Assembly (NCBI RefSeq): GCF_004022425.1
Contig: NZ_RBZY01000018.1
Location: 1 to 59,029, forward strand
Reading direction: 5' to 3'
DNA length: 59,029 nucleotides
Source: Microbacterium enclense
Lineage (GTDB): Bacteria > Actinomycetota > Actinomycetes > Actinomycetales > Microbacteriaceae
Shown: positions 59,021 to 59,029 of the stretch, in pieces
Position numbering within the stretch: the first letter of the stretch is position 1
Layout: the number at the start of each line of letters is the position of its first letter
Made by a program: the position numbers and the translations under genes
Notes under the pieces: model-generated
What the model was told of the DNA's origin: nothing
The model's input: the letters and a program-made list of their open reading frames with translations, nothing else
The model's database searches: none

Positions 59021-59029
59021 GGGGGGGGG
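59021..59029. other. Run of nine G at the window end
   Basis: The last nine bases are all G, directly upstream of the binding-protein gene. It may be real, but such a run at a sequence end can also mark a contig edge or low-quality base calls. Confidence 0.5.

Noticed and set aside
1..59029. tRNA, rRNA or insertion-sequence genes
   Set aside because: No cloverleaf with a TTC-loop motif, ribosomal sequence, transposase motif or long terminal repeats was recognised by eye. A tRNA scan would be needed to exclude isolated tRNAs.
1..59029. GGATGCC as an oriented Chi- or KOPS-like signal
   Set aside because: The two orientations are equally frequent on the + strand and alternate throughout, which does not fit a motif that must point along the replichore.
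59021..59029. G-run as a functional element
   Set aside because: It is at the very end of the supplied sequence, so a sequencing or trimming artefact cannot be excluded.

Overview
The window is GC-rich (roughly 70 %), with G/C-ending codons, many GTG starts, tightly packed genes and ATGA/GTGA start-stop overlaps. Gene content points to an aerobic actinobacterium of the Microbacteriaceae, most probably Microbacterium or a close relative: an actinobacterial DUF3516 helicase, a DUF222/HNH endonuclease, a DUF3105-DUF305 pair, a LAxTG-type sortase signal and the bd-oxidase order cydABDC. The genus is an inference from family knowledge. No rRNA, tRNA, CRISPR array, IS element or prophage was seen.

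Layout. 0-9 kb: start of a coiled-coil membrane protein (cut by the window edge), a DUF3516 helicase, an unknown membrane protein, an LLM-class oxidoreductase, YiaA-like and GlsB-like small membrane proteins, a P-loop kinase, and a GntR(YtrA)-ABC ATPase-membrane protein operon behind a palindromic operator. 9-14.3 kb: a frameshifted DUF222/HNH endonuclease, RNase H, a 6-phosphogluconate dehydrogenase, a bifunctional nuclease, small unknown proteins and a PadR regulator. 14.4-20.3 kb: cydABDC (cytochrome bd oxidase plus its assembly exporter). 20.3-28 kb: molybdate uptake (modABC with a Mop/TOBE regulator) and most of the molybdenum cofactor pathway (moaA, moeB-like, moeA, moaC, moaD; then moaE and mog on the other strand). 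28-37 kb: NAD-binding DUF2867 protein, ProP-like MFS transporter, HerA/DUF853 ATPase, PAP2 phosphatase, Bcr/CflA exporter, DUF3105 and DUF305 proteins. 37-42 kb: a sugar ABC transporter (binding protein and two permeases, no ATPase) divergent from a LacI regulator, with three matching operators between them. 42-47 kb: a 1539-residue, wall-anchored nuclease/5'-nucleotidase. 47-48.3 kb: rplJ-rplL with an attenuator-type leader. 48.3-50.3 kb: an accessory islet with an AbiEi/DUF559 endonuclease bracketed by short repeats, and a YqaJ exonuclease. 50.3-52.5 kb: DHA2 multidrug exporter plus MarR with tandem operators. 52.7-59 kb: quinone oxidoreductase, argP-lysE, acylphosphatase, nitronate monooxygenase and an amino-acid ABC transporter.

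How it fits together. Most blocks are self-contained transport or cofactor units with a local regulator and a visible operator (YtrA, LacI, MarR; candidates for Cyd, ArgP and Bcr/CflA). The Mo genes import molybdate and build the cofactor, but no molybdoenzyme lies in the window. The large surface enzyme could liberate phosphate and nucleosides from extracellular nucleic acid.

The most unusual global signal is the heptamer GGATGCC/GGCATCC. A by-eye count gives about 90 copies over both strands, several-fold above a simple composition estimate, balanced between orientations, mostly in coding DNA as Asp-Ala or Ala-Ser codon pairs. The four strongest terminator hairpins are built from inverted pairs of it. 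This resembles the way DNA-uptake sequences are arranged in naturally competent bacteria; its role here is unknown.
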